The notes under the pieces were generated by a model. That model was given only the letters and a program-made list of their open reading frames with translations. It was not told the DNA's origin and searched no databases. Below are positions 1-11,540 of a stretch of 64,000 nt of DNA, piece by piece. The translations under genes and the position numbers were made by a program. The first letter of the stretch is position 1, and the number at the start of each line of letters is the position of its first letter. The DNA lies in the NCBI RefSeq assembly GCF_004379255.2, contig NC_056040.1, positions 5,436,257 through 5,500,256 on the forward strand, in the 5' to 3' direction. Source of the DNA: Salvia splendens (Eukaryota; Streptophyta; Magnoliopsida; Lamiales; Lamiaceae).

Positions 1-414
1 AAAAGTGGAGAGTTTTGGTAATTGTAAAAGAATAATATAATGATTTGAGTATGTAATACATATAAATTCTGCAACCTACCAACCTCCTTAGACTATTAAA
101 ATCAAATAAAAATTAAAAACCTCTCTAATTATTATTACTATTAATAATTAAAATAGGAGTATATATTTAATTACTATACCATTCCGGTTCGACCAATGGT
201 TCAATCAATCATACTAGTAAAATCGTGAATCAGTTTCACCGGTTCACTCACCGATAGATGGTGGTGGGCTTTATGTAAATCAAGTCAAATTTATAGGCTA
301 TGATGCCATTTAAGTAGAAAATAATCTAAAAATAATTAGTACTCCTAGATTATACTACTCCCTTCGCTCACCAATACTTGGCACAACCGGATACAAATTT
401 AAAAAGTTAGTAAT
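1..414. other. AT-rich intergenic stretch
   Basis: I see no gene or clear repeat structure here. The stretch is AT-rich and contains only short ORFs without family resemblance. Confidence 0.5.
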
Positions 415-1148
415 CAATGACGGACCCAGAAAATAGTACCCATTGGGGTCGGAAACAATGAAATTTAATAGATAAAAATGTAATATTTACATAAATATTT
501 TAAAACATTACAGTAGCAACATTTTTTTGTCCCAGATTTTTTACGTGGGATAGTTGATTTATATGTATATACAAAATGACAAATTTTTAGTACTCAATAT
601 TTTTTTATTAATTTAAAAAAATCAGTAAAATAAAATAGAAATACTAATGAAACTAGTAAAGCAAAAATTTGAAAACTAACTATGTTGAACTAATCCAGTA
701 CCAAAACTAACTAAAGCCCCATAATAAAATAGGCCCAAAACTTTTGGCCTTTTACTTAACTAAAGCAACCTTCGTCTTCCTCATCTTTCCACTGTAGAAT
801 ATTTGAATTTACTGTGTTACTTCCCCAATCTCTCACCTCAATTCTTCCTACTATTGTTTCCCTCTCTTCTTATTTTCTAGAAAATGTAAATGGGTCACTC
901 ACCTCTTAAAAGGCCTCATAAGGGGGAGGGTTATCCACACTTATATAGATTAAATGGGATCTTCACCAAGTTGATGTGGGACAGAATTTTTAGAGAATTT
1001 AACAAAAGGTCGAAGGATTGGATGTAATTCAAGTGATCGTGGGGTCGGAAGTGTATCTGTGATGGGTGGAAGATCGATTATGTCATTCTCCGGCAGTGCC
1101 TGGTGGACCGGTAGTGGGGTCGTTCGACCCCACCTAGGTCCGTCTCTG
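415..1148. mobile_element. hAT-like element remnant
   Basis: The left edge reads CAATGACGGACCCAG and the right edge CTAGGTCCGTCTCTG, which are imperfect inverted repeats of the CAGGGACGGA type seen in the better preserved hAT element at 9577-11532. The flanking 8-mers do not match, so no target duplication survives. Short ORFs inside show no transposase motif. It may instead be a composite of several repeats. Confidence 0.35.
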
Positions 1149-1188
1149 GGTCCAATGTTAACAATTCTGATGTATTTTTGAACCAAGA

Positions 1189-1323
1189 TAATACTATTTG
1201 TGAGATATTTTTTTGATCAGATGATAGTAATAGAAGTAAGAGATTCAAATCCCACGTAATACTATTTGTGAGATATTTTTTTGATCAGATGATAGTAATA
1301 GAAGTAAGAGATTCAAATCCCAC
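1189..1323. repeat. 68-bp tandem duplication
   Basis: Two consecutive, essentially identical copies of a 68-bp unit starting TAATACTATTTGTGAG, the second starting at 1257. The near identity indicates a recent local duplication. Confidence 0.93.
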
Positions 1324-1340
1324 TGCTCGTATAGTTGCTT

Positions 1341-1396
1341 CCATCTCTCAGGCAAAAGTGTGAGGTCTCCATCTCTCAGGCACAAGTGTGAGGCCT
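1341..1396. repeat. 28-bp tandem duplication
   Basis: Two copies of a 28-bp unit beginning CCATCTCTCAGGCA, differing at a few bases, immediately after the 68-bp tandem repeat. Confidence 0.85.
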
Positions 1397-2006
1397 TGGG
1401 GGATGGGCTTCTTGCAATCAGTGGCTTCTGGCAATCAGTGGGTTAAAGTATCCCCTTAACGGGCTACTGCGTATCCTGATTTAACTTAACCCCTTCACAT
1501 GATGTCGGGCCGAAATGCTGGGGGCTGCCAAGACAACGGAATTGCCTTTAATGCTGCAATGAAATAATGATTTTTTAATTTGCATCTTTATGCACATTTA
1601 AAACAGAAATGTCTAATTTTCCATAAAAACGCATCAGAATCCTTTTAAATAAATTATACATGGCGATCTCATATATTGTCAGATCAAAATTCAAATCTTC
1701 TTACTAGTTAAAAAAATTCATAAAATCTTTACCAAAAAGAAAATAAAATCATAAAACCATAAGTGATCATAGGAGTAAGACTAGGAGTATATAAATGTAG
1801 TTAGCAAACTTGGGATTGGCAATAGAGAGTAAGAGAAAAGTCAAAAGTGAATTTTCATTACCAAACTGCAACTGCAGCTTGGATTCTAACAATGATGTGA
1901 ACAAAAGTGAGAAGGCAACCCAACCCAACCCAACCCAACCCAACACCATGCATGATACCGTGTCTCCCCACCAACACAACATACAAATAGCAACATATAT
2001 TATCTA
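1397..2006. other. Intergenic DNA downstream of the amidotransferase gene
   Basis: No coding features. It lies 3' of the minus-strand gene at 2007-3557 and probably includes its 3' UTR. The only structured element is a short CCCAA repeat at 1916-1944. Confidence 0.5.
1916..1944. repeat. (CCCAA)n microsatellite
   Basis: Five to six consecutive CAACC units. The motif is not the plant telomere repeat, so this looks like a simple pentanucleotide microsatellite in the likely 3' UTR of the neighbouring gene. Confidence 0.9.
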
Positions 2007-3557
2007 TCACAAGTTGACAATGCCCTGCACCTTCGTCTCCAACACCTCCGAGCATATCTTCCCCATCATATGGTAGAACGCCGTCAGATCCGACAACTGC
2101 TCCACCGACATCTTCCCTATCACATTCCTCGCCTGCTTCTCCCTCTCCTCGCTCAGCCTCAGCCTCTCCAAGTACGACGACGCATTCCTCACCGTCGCCC
2201 CCATCTGCTTCAGCCTCGTCTCCTGCTGCACGCTCAACGCCCTATTCGACTGCATCCAATTTTTCCAATATTACTTCCAAGAATAAACACAATTTGACAA
2301 ACATTCTAAAAAGGAGTACGACTATACCTCAAGAAACTCTGCTCCAGCCTCGAGGTCTGATTCCTTGGCCCCACCCCCACCTTGATACAAGTTCCTTGCA
2401 AGTGAAAAGCTCCTCACAATAATATTCCTTTTCTTCTCCATCTCCACATCAAGCTTAGGAGCACTTGTCATGCTATTCAGCTTCTTCTGATAAGCCAAAA
2501 CCGCCTTCGCAAACTCCTGCAAATGCAATACCTTTTTAATCACTCAAATCATCATACTCCATACCAACAATCAAAGTAGATGACACGCACCTTATAAGCA
2601 AAAGGGCAGCCAGGGTAGTCGAATTCATCGGATTCCGGCTTCCTCATTCTCTCAGGATGAAACTGCAGCCCCATTATAAACTTCCCATCCTCCGGATTAT
2701 AAGCATCCGGATCGTAAAACCCTTCGATCAAACCATCGGGAGCAAACGCCATCGGCACGAACCTCTGCGCCAGCTTCTTCACCCCTTGATGGTGGTAGCT
2801 ATTCACCCAAATCTCCTTCTCACCCTCACCATTACCATCACCATCCAAAGAGTCATTAAACCATTGATGCAGAGGGGTTCCGTCCACGATCCTCACCGGA
2901 TGGCGGTGGCCGTCGTAGTTATCATAGTCCATGTGCACAACCCTTTCATCCTGCGCCACATTTCTCGACACTTCCTTCCCAATGTCTTGATACAAGGTGC
3001 CACCGCAGGCCACGTTGAGAATCTGAGATCCCCTGCAGATTCCCAAGTAGGGAATGTTCCTCTCGAGGCAGAGCTTGGCTAATCCGAGCTCGATTGCGTC
3101 CTTCTCTTTGTCAATAGCGGTGTCGCTGGTGTGTAGCCTTCGGATTTCCTCCAATTCCTCGGGGGAGAGGTTGGAGGCGTCGGCTTCGTAGTGAGAGGGA
3201 TCGATGTCTTCGCCTTCGCAGAGGAGGACGCCATGGATGGGCTCGAAGCTCTCCAGAAGCATGTTCACCCCCGTCACTCGCGGCACGATTACCGGAACCG
3301 CGCCATAGCTCACTATCAGATCTAGATGGTATTCCCCTGCGTTTTGGGGAAAAAATTGAATTCAGCAAATTCATTCTGCCCTAATTTTGATTTCAATTTC
3401 GAATTTTCAGAATGCTGAATTGAAGAAATTGTGCATGCATGTTAAATCAGAGAAGCGGATTCATACCGACGAAATCGACGAACTTGTTTTTACGAACGCT
3501 GCGTCTGGAGACGATGAGAACGCGAGGCAAGATAACAGAGAGATCAGCAGCAGCCAT
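2007..3557 (-). CDS. GAT1_2.1: Class-I glutamine amidotransferase (peptidase C26), GAT1_2.1-like
   Basis: Four exons on the minus strand, 3557-3467, 3336-2591, 2516-2328 and 2249-2007, join in frame to 422 residues with GT-AG introns. Exon 1 encodes [19 protein letters not shown], typical of the plant GAT1_2.1 amidotransferases (Arabidopsis about 395 residues). Exon 2 holds the class-I catalytic core: the nucleophile elbow LGICRG with the active Cys and the downstream QFHPERM segment with the catalytic His and Glu. Known relatives resemble bacterial gamma-glutamyl-GABA hydrolase (PuuD) and are linked to nitrogen and stress physiology; the exact substrate is not established by sequence. The C-terminal exons encode a charged, probably helical tail not needed for the fold. 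The start is the only ATG giving the family N-terminus. No lesion is seen, and the gene appears functional. Confidence 0.93.
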
Positions 3558-3750
3558 GCGCAGAAGGAAAATACGCCGAGCAAAATCAAATCGAGAAGAT
3601 ATGAGAATGAGAAGATTTTATAAAAATCACAAAAGGGGTATAATTGGAAGAAAATAAGGAAAGGTGCGGATTTGAATTTATTTTTGGAGAAGATGAAGAA
3701 GAAGAGGAAGAAGGCGAGAGTGAGCGATGAGTGTGGAGAATTGGAGGCGG

Positions 3751-3759
3751 TATTTATAG
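3751..3759 (-). promoter_or_regulatory. TATA box of the GAT1_2.1-like gene
   Basis: CTATAAATA on the minus strand, about 195 bp upstream of the start codon, which is a plausible distance for a plant core promoter with a 5' UTR of about 160 nt. Confidence 0.7.
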
Positions 3760-3799
3760 GGAGAGGAGAATATTGATGCTATTCAAACGGTAAATCAGA

Positions 3800-3805
3800 C
3801 ACGTG
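3800..3805 (-). promoter_or_regulatory. G-box / ABRE-like CACGTG
   Basis: A palindromic CACGTG in the context GACACGTGGC lies about 45 bp upstream of the TATA box. Such motifs bind bZIP or bHLH factors and fit stress or ABA control, but occupancy is an inference. Confidence 0.5.
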
Positions 3806-3899
3806 GCAAGAGGCGGCAAAATGAAATCGGTTGCGACTGAGGTGGGTCAATCCGAGGCGATACTGACTCGATTATATGGATTAAATGCTAATTTGGTGG

Positions 3900-5699
3900 A
3901 GGTCTTATCTAAAATTATACAACCAAATTCGCTTTTATTTTTTCTTTCCTTACTTAGCATGCCATGCAAATGGATCTAAAAATCCTATCTATAATCACAT
4001 TTTTCACAAATCTAGAGAATAAACTAAAGTATAATTTTTGAAATAATATAATTATTTTTAACGAGTTATCCAAAATTAACCCTAAATTAAATTATTAGGT
4101 AAAGTACGATCCAAACTTATTATTTTATGCTTATTGATGTCAAGTTTTCATGTGTCAAAACTTCCATCTTTGTCCCGATATGTACTTAATGGTAGAGATT
4201 GACAAAACATAAATATTGAGTATGTCGAAGATAAATAATCACATTAAAGTTAATGATGAATTATTAGATTTTTTTTTATCAATTCACCATATCAATCAAG
4301 CAAACTCTCCTTATAAATATTTATATTAGAAAATATTTTTATCTGTAATGAGATGAGATCGATTATCCACTAATAATACTATAATCTTTTTTTAATCACT
4401 CTTTATTTTATAATTGTACATTAAAATTGGTAAATTCAAAAGTTTTAATAGAAAATTGCATTTGAATTTCGATGTGCGCACATCAAATTCAAATTTATTT
4501 TGTAGTCCTAGCAGTGCTTGAAACAAACTGCAAATTCTTGAAATGGTATATCATATTCATCCTTTACCAAATAATTTATTCAATAAACAGTCGGCAACCA
4601 CCAATTTTGGAATGCGTTTAGCATATACTATATCCGAGTTAATTATTCCAAATATAATTAGCTATGCAAATGGCAAGTCATGTTGGTCAAGAAGGGTGAG
4701 TTGTACATATATATCCAAATTCAAAGAGAATTAAGTATGATGAAGATATTGTATTAGAACGTAATGATAACATTTTTAAATATGTTCTCTTAATAAAAAA
4801 AACCTTTTTAATTATAGACCAAAACTGTTTGGATACGTTTATCTACTAATAAAAGTTTAAGATAATTACGAACTTCTTAATTTGATATACGCAACTTATT
4901 AACAAGCAATAACAGTGCATAAACGACACAAATAACCGAAACAAATTATCACAACTATACCTTGGTCGAATATCAACATAAAATTGGGGAAAAAACATGC
5001 AATCCAAACTGAAGATATTAACCTTAATTGTATTGTATTCTCTTCACTTATTTATTTATTCGAAAAAGTAGGTGGTTACTTCTAAAAAACTAATGGATCG
5101 GATATGGTTAATGACTAATTAATGAATACTCCATAAAATTAATAATTTTGAACATGAAAGAGAATAAATGGCTGTTTTATCGGATACCACTTTTCCTGAT
5201 TTCCAATTAATACATTTGTAATACCCGCCCCTTTCATTATCCTTTTCCGTCAATGTTTAATGTCGAACTAGTGAATCCTAGCTCACTTGACTCGTGTTTT
5301 GGAATGAAATTCATTACCGTTCATAAATGCTTAATGTTGTTAGTTCGCAAAACCGAAGACGTAAGTAAGAATCGAACAACCAAGACGACTTTGATATAAT
5401 TAGGAAAAAGAGTACAAACATCGACAAGGAACGGAAGGTTCGTTCGGACTAAAAATGTTCGAATAACTTTTTCATACATAATAAGCTACCATCTAATTAC
5501 AAAATTTCTTATACACGAATCGACGAGATGAATGTTTAGAATACAAAAAAAAACGTGCGTTGGGCCTTCTCTTCCCAAGCCCAAGTCACGGCCCATCTTC
5601 CTGGCCCGTCGGGAACAACAGCAGGATAGTAGTATGACAGCCAAAAACTATTGTTCCCCATGCAAAGTAAAAACAAACATTAGTCCTAAAGAAGAAAGG
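3900..5699. other. AT-rich intergenic stretch
   Basis: No gene, clear transposon terminus or RNA gene was recognised. Short ORFs such as 4543-4734 have no family resemblance and lie in strongly AT-rich sequence. Confidence 0.5.
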
Positions 5700-6280
5700 A
5701 AATTAATGGGAGCACCTAAATAAGGGAAAGGGGACAGCCCCTTTGCTGAAGGACCGAAGACTCACCAAAGAGGCAAGTCAAGACCTGCAAGGGGCAGCAC
5801 CTGCCACAACCAAACAATCCCAATTACTAACTAAGTACTAGGTACCCACATAGAGCCAAATTGCAGCCATGGAGGAGGGACAATGAGGATCACTAGAAAG
5901 AAAACAAAACAAGTAACAGCACCATTATTCCTCATCCAAGTACACTACAATGCGCCTATAAGAACCCCCACACCACCTCTTGTTCGAAATCTTCAGCCAA
6001 ATAACAAGTTTGAGAGTGAGTGTTTGGGAGAAGAGTTTCTGCAGAGTCCCTGTAGGCAGTTTCTACTCTCCTTAGGTAACAATTAACATACCTTCTTCCT
6101 TCCTTTCCACAAGATTTTGTTCATGCTCAACCGAAACTCACTCTTTCCCTAACTTAACAAAAAGAATCAGAAACACAAGTGAGCAAGCTGCAAGTCTTAG
6201 GATCAGAGGAAGATATCAGCAGCTACTTCAAGAGGTAATACACCTCCATGTCTTAGGATCAGAGGAAGAGATCTTTATTT
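5700..6280 (+). other. Transcript-like, non-coding-looking segment
   Basis: This segment is less AT-rich than its surroundings. It has a perfect 7-bp stem with a 4-base loop at 5727-5744 (AAAGGGG/CCCCTTT), a possible TATA at about 5957 (CTATAAGAACC), and a 20-bp direct repeat at 6194 and 6250. The ORF at 5883-6086 has no recognisable domain. It could be the 5' part of an unannotated non-coding transcript or a decayed gene. Confidence 0.3.
6194..6269. repeat. 20-bp direct repeat, 56-bp spacing
   Basis: The 20-mer starting GTCTTAGGATCAGAGG occurs at 6194-6213 and again at 6250-6269. The spacing and perfect match suggest a small duplication or a relic of an insertion. Confidence 0.9.
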
Positions 6281-6555
6281 AATTTTTTATTATTAAAGAA
6301 AAGTTCTTTATTCAATTAAAAAATTAATATAAAAAATTGAAGAAGCAATTTTACTTGCATGTCACAAAATTAAGTGATAATATTTAAGGTCAAATTATAT
6401 TTAGAAAATTTGTCAAAAATATATTGTAAACATATTTATAAAAAATTATGAGTATATGATAAATTTATTAAAAATATATAAACTTTAAGGTATTGAGGGT
6501 ATTTTCGTCAAAAAAAACTTGAAAATAGTAAAAAGTACCTCAAATGATACTAACT

Positions 6556-6640
6556 CAAAGTTCACGGACCTAAAATGATATTTTCAAAGTTTACGGACCT
6601 AAAATGATACTTTGGCAAAGTTCGTGGACCAAAAATGATG
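6556..6640. repeat. Three-copy tandem repeat of about 30 bp
   Basis: Units starting CAAAGTTCACGGACC at 6556, 6585 and 6616 diverge slightly from one another. Such arrays occur at the edges of plant retroelements, but no full element is visible here. Confidence 0.8.
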
Positions 6641-6739
6641 TTCACTCTTAAATTAAAGTAGGAGATTGGGCATAGATTAATTAAAAGAAGGAATGGGGTG
6701 TTTCGAGTTGACCAGTCCAATGACCGTCGTGGAATGTGG

Positions 6740-7250
6740 CCACATTCCCGGTTCACATACGTTCAGATATGGTATCTATGTTTATGTGATTGCGCAATCA
6801 ATTTTATGAAATGAAAGGAATTTAGTTACTCGGATCTTTTAAAATGAAAACCCCGTGTTCACTCAACCGTGGCTGACATATTATAAGGAACTTATTTTTG
6901 GCACTATGCTCACTGAGTATATCAAGTACTCAGCCCTGCATGTTTCTTTTCTAACTTGCAGGTTGAACATGAACGAGGAGGCGTAGGTGTTGGGAAATTA
7001 CTATTAATAAGTAGTTAGGTAGTCTAAAGTAGTATGTCTTCATACATACTATTTTGTCTTGAACTCTTCCGCTGCAATAGAACTATGGTCTATGGATTTA
7101 TGAATTCAGTCTTGATACTCTGATTTTCTTTTGACTATGTACCCATTCGCCTTCGAAACTATTACCTCGAGTTGATTTATTGCTCTTATGCTTACTTCAT
7201 GATTGATGAGAGTATTTTTAGTCGCGAAATAGCTACGCTCACTAGTACTA
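6740..7250. mobile_element. Possible retroelement 3'-region remnant
   Basis: Non-coding sequence containing CTCACTGAGTATATCAAGTA followed by a CAGCCCTGCATG stretch, which resembles sequence common in plant LTR-element 3' regions. There is no LTR pair, primer-binding site or pol motif, so this is a weak call. Confidence 0.2.
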
Positions 7251-7454
7251 GGCAGTTAAATTTTTTTTCTTAATTATTTTCTATAAATACACCCAATTCT
7301 CTCATTTTCCCATATTTATAATACATCGAATATTTAATTTTATTTTCAAAAAAAAATTAAAGATAATTATTTTCTAATTATTTTCATCCGATAATTTTTA
7401 TTCCAATCCAATTAAAATATACCAACAATTGATTAAATAATGTGATTTGTAGGT

Positions 7455-7575
7455 GTGGCGCTGCTATTTATTGGGTTGGCCAAGTTTTTGTGGCTGTGGA
7501 AGTGTTTTTGTGGCTGTGGACAAGTTTTTGTTGTTGTGGCGTGGTTGTTCCGCCTTATCGTGGACACTCTAAATT
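7455..7575. mobile_element. Terminal fragment of a Harbinger-type MITE
   Basis: Repeated GTTTTTGTGGCTGTGG motifs run into CGTGGACACTCTAA, which resembles the ATGCTCTAA termini of the Harbinger elements elsewhere in the window. Only one end is recognisable. Confidence 0.3.
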
Positions 7576-8132
7576 TATAATAGTGGTGTAAATAAACATG
7601 ATTAGATGAAAATGATGGAACCATGTGCATAGGATTTGGGTTGGGATATATGTTAATCGTATACCACGAATCAAACATTAATTATTTCCCCAAATAGAAA
7701 CAAATAATTGTTAATAAATTAATAGGACGAATTGAATCAATTAGGCCTTTTCAAATAAAGCGTGCGACTATTACAACTAAAATAATGGGAAGTAAAGCGA
7801 AAGTGTAACATGATTGGTTTGTGTAGAATTGGGATGGAAGTGAGTATTTTAGGTAGGGTAACACTAATACTCGAGTTCCACAGATTTTGATATTGAAAAG
7901 GAAAGGTTATTCAAGAAGTTAGCCCTTGGCGTTAAGGAAGAGGCATATGGCTTCAAAGACTGATATTTTGTTGTGCCACCGCGTGATTGAGAATCCGACG
8001 TCAGCAGCAGCTAGTATACCACATTTTATCATCAAAAGGAATTAAAAGTTATTTAGTGTTCTACTTTCATCATATGCTCTACTTTATATGAGTTTGATAT
8101 TATATGAGTTTTATCATCAAAAGTAAATAATA

Positions 8133-8311
8133 CTCCCTCCGTCACGGGCTACTCGCACATTTGCTTTTCAGCACAGAGATTAAGGAATGAGTGTATAGCA
8201 AAGTCAACAATTGCAGCTGTATGTGATAATTTTTACTAAAAATGGAAAGAGTGCAAATAACTTGGGACGCCCAGAAAGGAAAATAGTGCAAGTAACACGG
8301 GACAGAGGGAG
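8133..8311. mobile_element. Stowaway MITE
   Basis: A 179-bp element bounded by CTCCCTCCGTC and its inverted counterpart GACAGAGGGAG, flanked by TA on both sides. This is the Tc1/mariner-derived Stowaway signature; it carries no coding capacity. Confidence 0.87.
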
Positions 8312-8354
8312 TAATAAAATTATCATATTATGTGAGTTTGATAAAAAAAAGGTT

Positions 8355-8800
8355 TTATTTAGCTAATACTCCATACGAGATCCGTAATAAATAAAAAGTA
8401 TAAAGAGAAGTAATATAACGAGTAGTGATATAGTAAAAGTTCAATTCTAAAAAAAATATAATTTTGTTGTTTATTTATTCTAGTACATAAATAAGATGTA
8501 TTATGAATAAACATAAAATAAAATAAAGGAAAATGATACATTTAGTCTAGAGATTTAGTATTCATATTTTTAGAAAATAAAATAAAGTCACGTAAAATTA
8601 GGTTATTAGAAGAAAAATAAAATTAAAATATGCAAATTATGTGGATGTTTGAGAAGAGTTTATTTAGCTAAAATATGAGATCCGTAATAAATAAAAAGTA
8701 TAAATAGAATTAATTTATTTAAAGTTCAAATATTCTGATAAAATACAATTTTTATTTATTTTAGTGTATATATAAAAATAAAATAAAGAAAGTTGATACT
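8355..8800. repeat. Imperfect direct duplication
   Basis: Two diverged copies (about 8355-8545 and 8660-8800) share GAGATCCGTAATAAATAA and a similar AT-rich continuation in the same order. No function is evident. Confidence 0.7.
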
Positions 8801-9291
8801 ACACAGTAAGAATTGAACACAAGGTGACAAGGGCCATGCATGCATTAAAGTCCAACAACTTGTCTACTGAATAACTCAAATTCAATGATCAAAAGGCTCA
8901 AATTCATCATCAATGAGGTCAGAAGCAAAGGTGAAAAATAAATGTGTCCAAACTATCATATGAAACAATATTGTGGGTGATGAATTTTGAAATGAAACAA
9001 GCTTAGTCTCAATAATATGTGTTACATTTTACAAACTTTGGCACTTTGCAGAGTGACTCAAAAGTCTCAATTTTCGAGGCACCGAAAGATTTTCGGATGG
9101 AAGAATAGCCTCGAACACTTGGGAATAAAGAAGTTTAATAAATTCGATATTTTCTATCGGAGGTGCAAAATGTATGAAGGAATCACCAAACCAGATCATT
9201 TTTGACATAAACATGTGCAGTTTCTGGCTTTGAACAGTCAAGGATAGCCATTCAGCCTGATGATCAATAAAAGTGTTAGACAAAAAAAGTA
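8801..9291. other. Intergenic stretch
   Basis: No gene recognised. Overlapping ORFs of 62 and 131 codons on opposite strands (9017-9424) mirror each other and lack any known motif. Confidence 0.45.
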
Positions 9292-9466
9292 CTCCAACCG
9301 CCCCCCTCAAAAGAAAGTTGTTAGGTGAGTAAGTACAGAGAAAAAGAAAATTAAATACATTCATGAAGAGAGATGAGAGAGATTTATTTTCAAATATAGA
9401 AAGTAAACATCTTGAATATGACAAATTAAAAACGAAATATGAACATTTTGAATGAGACGGAGAGAG
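9292..9466. mobile_element. Degenerate Stowaway-like MITE
   Basis: TA-flanked element with CTCCAACCGCC at the left and GACGGAGAGAG at the right, a decayed form of the CTCCCTCCGTC terminus. The length of about 175 bp fits. Confidence 0.5.
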
Positions 9467-9871
9467 TACATATTAGACTCTGCAAATGAAAATAAACTGA
9501 AGAGGAAGTGCAAGATAATTTGATTTCACGTGCAATCTCATCAAGATAATATAAGCATATTTCCAACTCCCATGTGCAGGGACGGAACCAGAAACTTATA
9601 CAAGCTGATGCTGAAATTTTTTATAATAATAATAGTAATAATATTATTACTAATATTAATAATATAATTAAAATTTTTAATTTTATATATAATGAGGTTA
9701 CAATTATTTATAAGACATTAGAAATAATTATAATAAAAAATTTAATAAACCTTTACTCTCAAACATAAATCATAAATCACATATTACAACCCTAATTCCT
9801 AATCACAAATCACTATCACAATTTTATTGAATAAATAAATAATGTTCTAGAGTCTATATTCATTGTTCTTA

Positions 9872-11099
9872 GAGCATCTATAGTGGGACGGGCGATAGTC
9901 CGCCCGATGCATTGGGCGGACTATCGTCCGCCACTGTAGCCATGCGGACGATGGCACATCCATCGTCCGCGCCCTATGCTTCGTCCGCGGACGATAGGGC
10001 TTCGACCACGCATCGTCCGCGGTATCTTCCACCCCACTGCGGGTCACGCAGACGATGCAACGCGTTTTCCTTTTTTTATTTTTTTATTCTTCAAATTTTA
10101 TTATATATATACACCCCAACTTCACTCTTCCATTCACTCCACTCTTCCATACACTAAAAATGAATCCCGGTGATTACCCAAGTCCGAATAGTCCGATGTT
10201 CAGTAATGGTGCACGGTGGACGGGTACAGACCCTGATGAATATCGGCCCTTTGACTCCAACACCCAGTACGATCCCGTTTTCAGTACGAATTCGTACGGG
10301 GTGTCAGATGTGCGCGATAAAGCGCTTGCGTCGTACATTTCATTGTATGGCGATTTCAAGCATTACAACTCCTGGCTCCTCTTGAAGGATAAGCAGAAGT
10401 TCCAATGATGGATTATGCCCCTATCAGCTGCGGCGAAGAGGACGAAGAACACCGCCGCCAGTGATTATACTAGCAGCGACAACGGCGCACCTCCGATGGA
10501 CATCAACCAGCCGATGTACAAGGATGAGAGTTCCGACACACCGATGTCCTCCCGGCATCCCATTGGCGTCAAGCTTGCCAAGAACAAGGGCAAGGCGAAG
10601 ACGACATCCTCACAGGCCGCGGCCCCGGACCCGACCCCGATCGCGACCCCGACCCCGACCCCGACTTCGGCTGCGAGACATGCCTAGGCGGAGTTGGTGG
10701 CGGCCTCCAACCGGAGGACGTTGTTGGACACGCACCACGCCCTCATGCAGTGCGAAGACCCGAGCAAAGCCGAATACCTCAAGTGGATGATCGATGATCT
10801 GCGCCGCAAACTGGGAATGAAGGATTAGTAATGTAGGATTTAGTGAACTTGTTTTTTTTATTTCTAACTCTTGTAAAAAGAATTTTAATTAGTAATGTAT
10901 GATTTGCCTTTAATCGTAGTTTTTTTTTAAAAATTTTGCATGACATATTTGAAAACAAAAAAAATTAATTAACAAAATAGTGAAAACTATAAGGCGGACT
11001 TTAGGGCGTCCCACTGCAGGTGGAAGGGTAGGATGATAGAATGCTGATGTGGCGAAGCATACGGCGCCCTATAGGGCGGACTTTAGGGCCCCCCACCTC
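9872..11099 (+). mobile_element. PIF/Harbinger-derived element inside the hAT
   Basis: The left end GAGCATCTATAGTGGG and a right end with GGGCGGACTTTAGGGC then CACCTC are degenerate inverted repeats. Both sides carry TTA (9869-9871 and 11100-11102), the 3-bp Harbinger target duplication. Subterminal GGGCGGAC and CGTCCGC motifs are repeated many times. It carries a broken Myb/SANT-type accessory ORF and no transposase. Confidence 0.7.
10160..10828 (+). pseudogene. Harbinger Myb/SANT accessory ORF, SANT domain deleted
   Basis: One reading frame runs from ATG 10160 to TAG 10826-10828 with in-frame stops at 10406-10408 and after codon 10684. The N-terminus (MNPGDYPSPN) and the C-terminal half, including RHPIGVKLAKNKGKAK, match the plant family often mis-annotated as glutathione S-transferase T3-like, which is the Myb/SANT partner of PIF/Harbinger transposase. 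The SANT domain expected between them is absent: the frame passes directly from the N-terminal linker to the helical segment ending LLLKDKQKF. Loss of the DNA-binding domain plus two stops means no functional product is expected. Confidence 0.72.
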
Positions 11100-11540
11100 T
11101 TAAAAAATTGGTCGTCTAATGAATCGAAAAATTAAATTAACCATCTAATTGAAAAATCAACACCTGTTAGTTAGTTAAATGTAGATTGGTAAGTAAAAGC
11201 ATATTTTTATAATTAAAATAGACAGGAGAGCGTTTGATTTCATAAATGTAAAAAACAATAAATGTGATGGGAAAATAAAATACTTGTTCGATTAATAGAG
11301 AAAAGGGATTTAATAGGTGTGACTTTCTATGTAGCTTATCCATAGGTTTACTTTTTATTAATTCAACATATATTCCATAAAACTTCCTCCTAAATCTCTT
11401 CGTCCTCCCCTCTTTTTATCTTACAGACTCTGTCCACGCATACTTCAGGGGACGGCCATGGCAGGGTACTGGTCCGGTGCCGGCCAAGCCCCTGCTGGAG
11501 CGGTGGCTTGGCCTGAGCTAGGTCCGTCCCTGCCCATGTG

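Larger units (their letters stand above)
9577..11532. mobile_element. Non-autonomous hAT element with nested Harbinger
   Basis: The termini CAGGGACGGAACCAG and CTAGGTCCGTCCCTG are near-perfect inverted repeats. The element is flanked by a perfect 8-bp target duplication CCCATGTG (9569-9576 and 11533-11540), the hallmark of hAT transposition. No hAT transposase is present; about 1.2 kb of its interior is a Harbinger element (9872-11099). It would depend on a transposase encoded elsewhere. Confidence 0.8.

Noticed and set aside
1858..2055. Overlapping ORFs with GLGWVGLGW-type repeats
   Set aside because: They arise from the CCCAA microsatellite read in different frames.
6036..6056. Resemblance to the miR160 core (TCCCTGTA)
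   Set aside because: Several mismatches to the mature sequence and no pairing arm within 150 bp, so there is no credible precursor.
9029..9424. 131-codon minus-strand ORF
   Set aside because: No domain or conserved motif, an opposing ORF over the same bases, and overlap with a degenerate Stowaway element.
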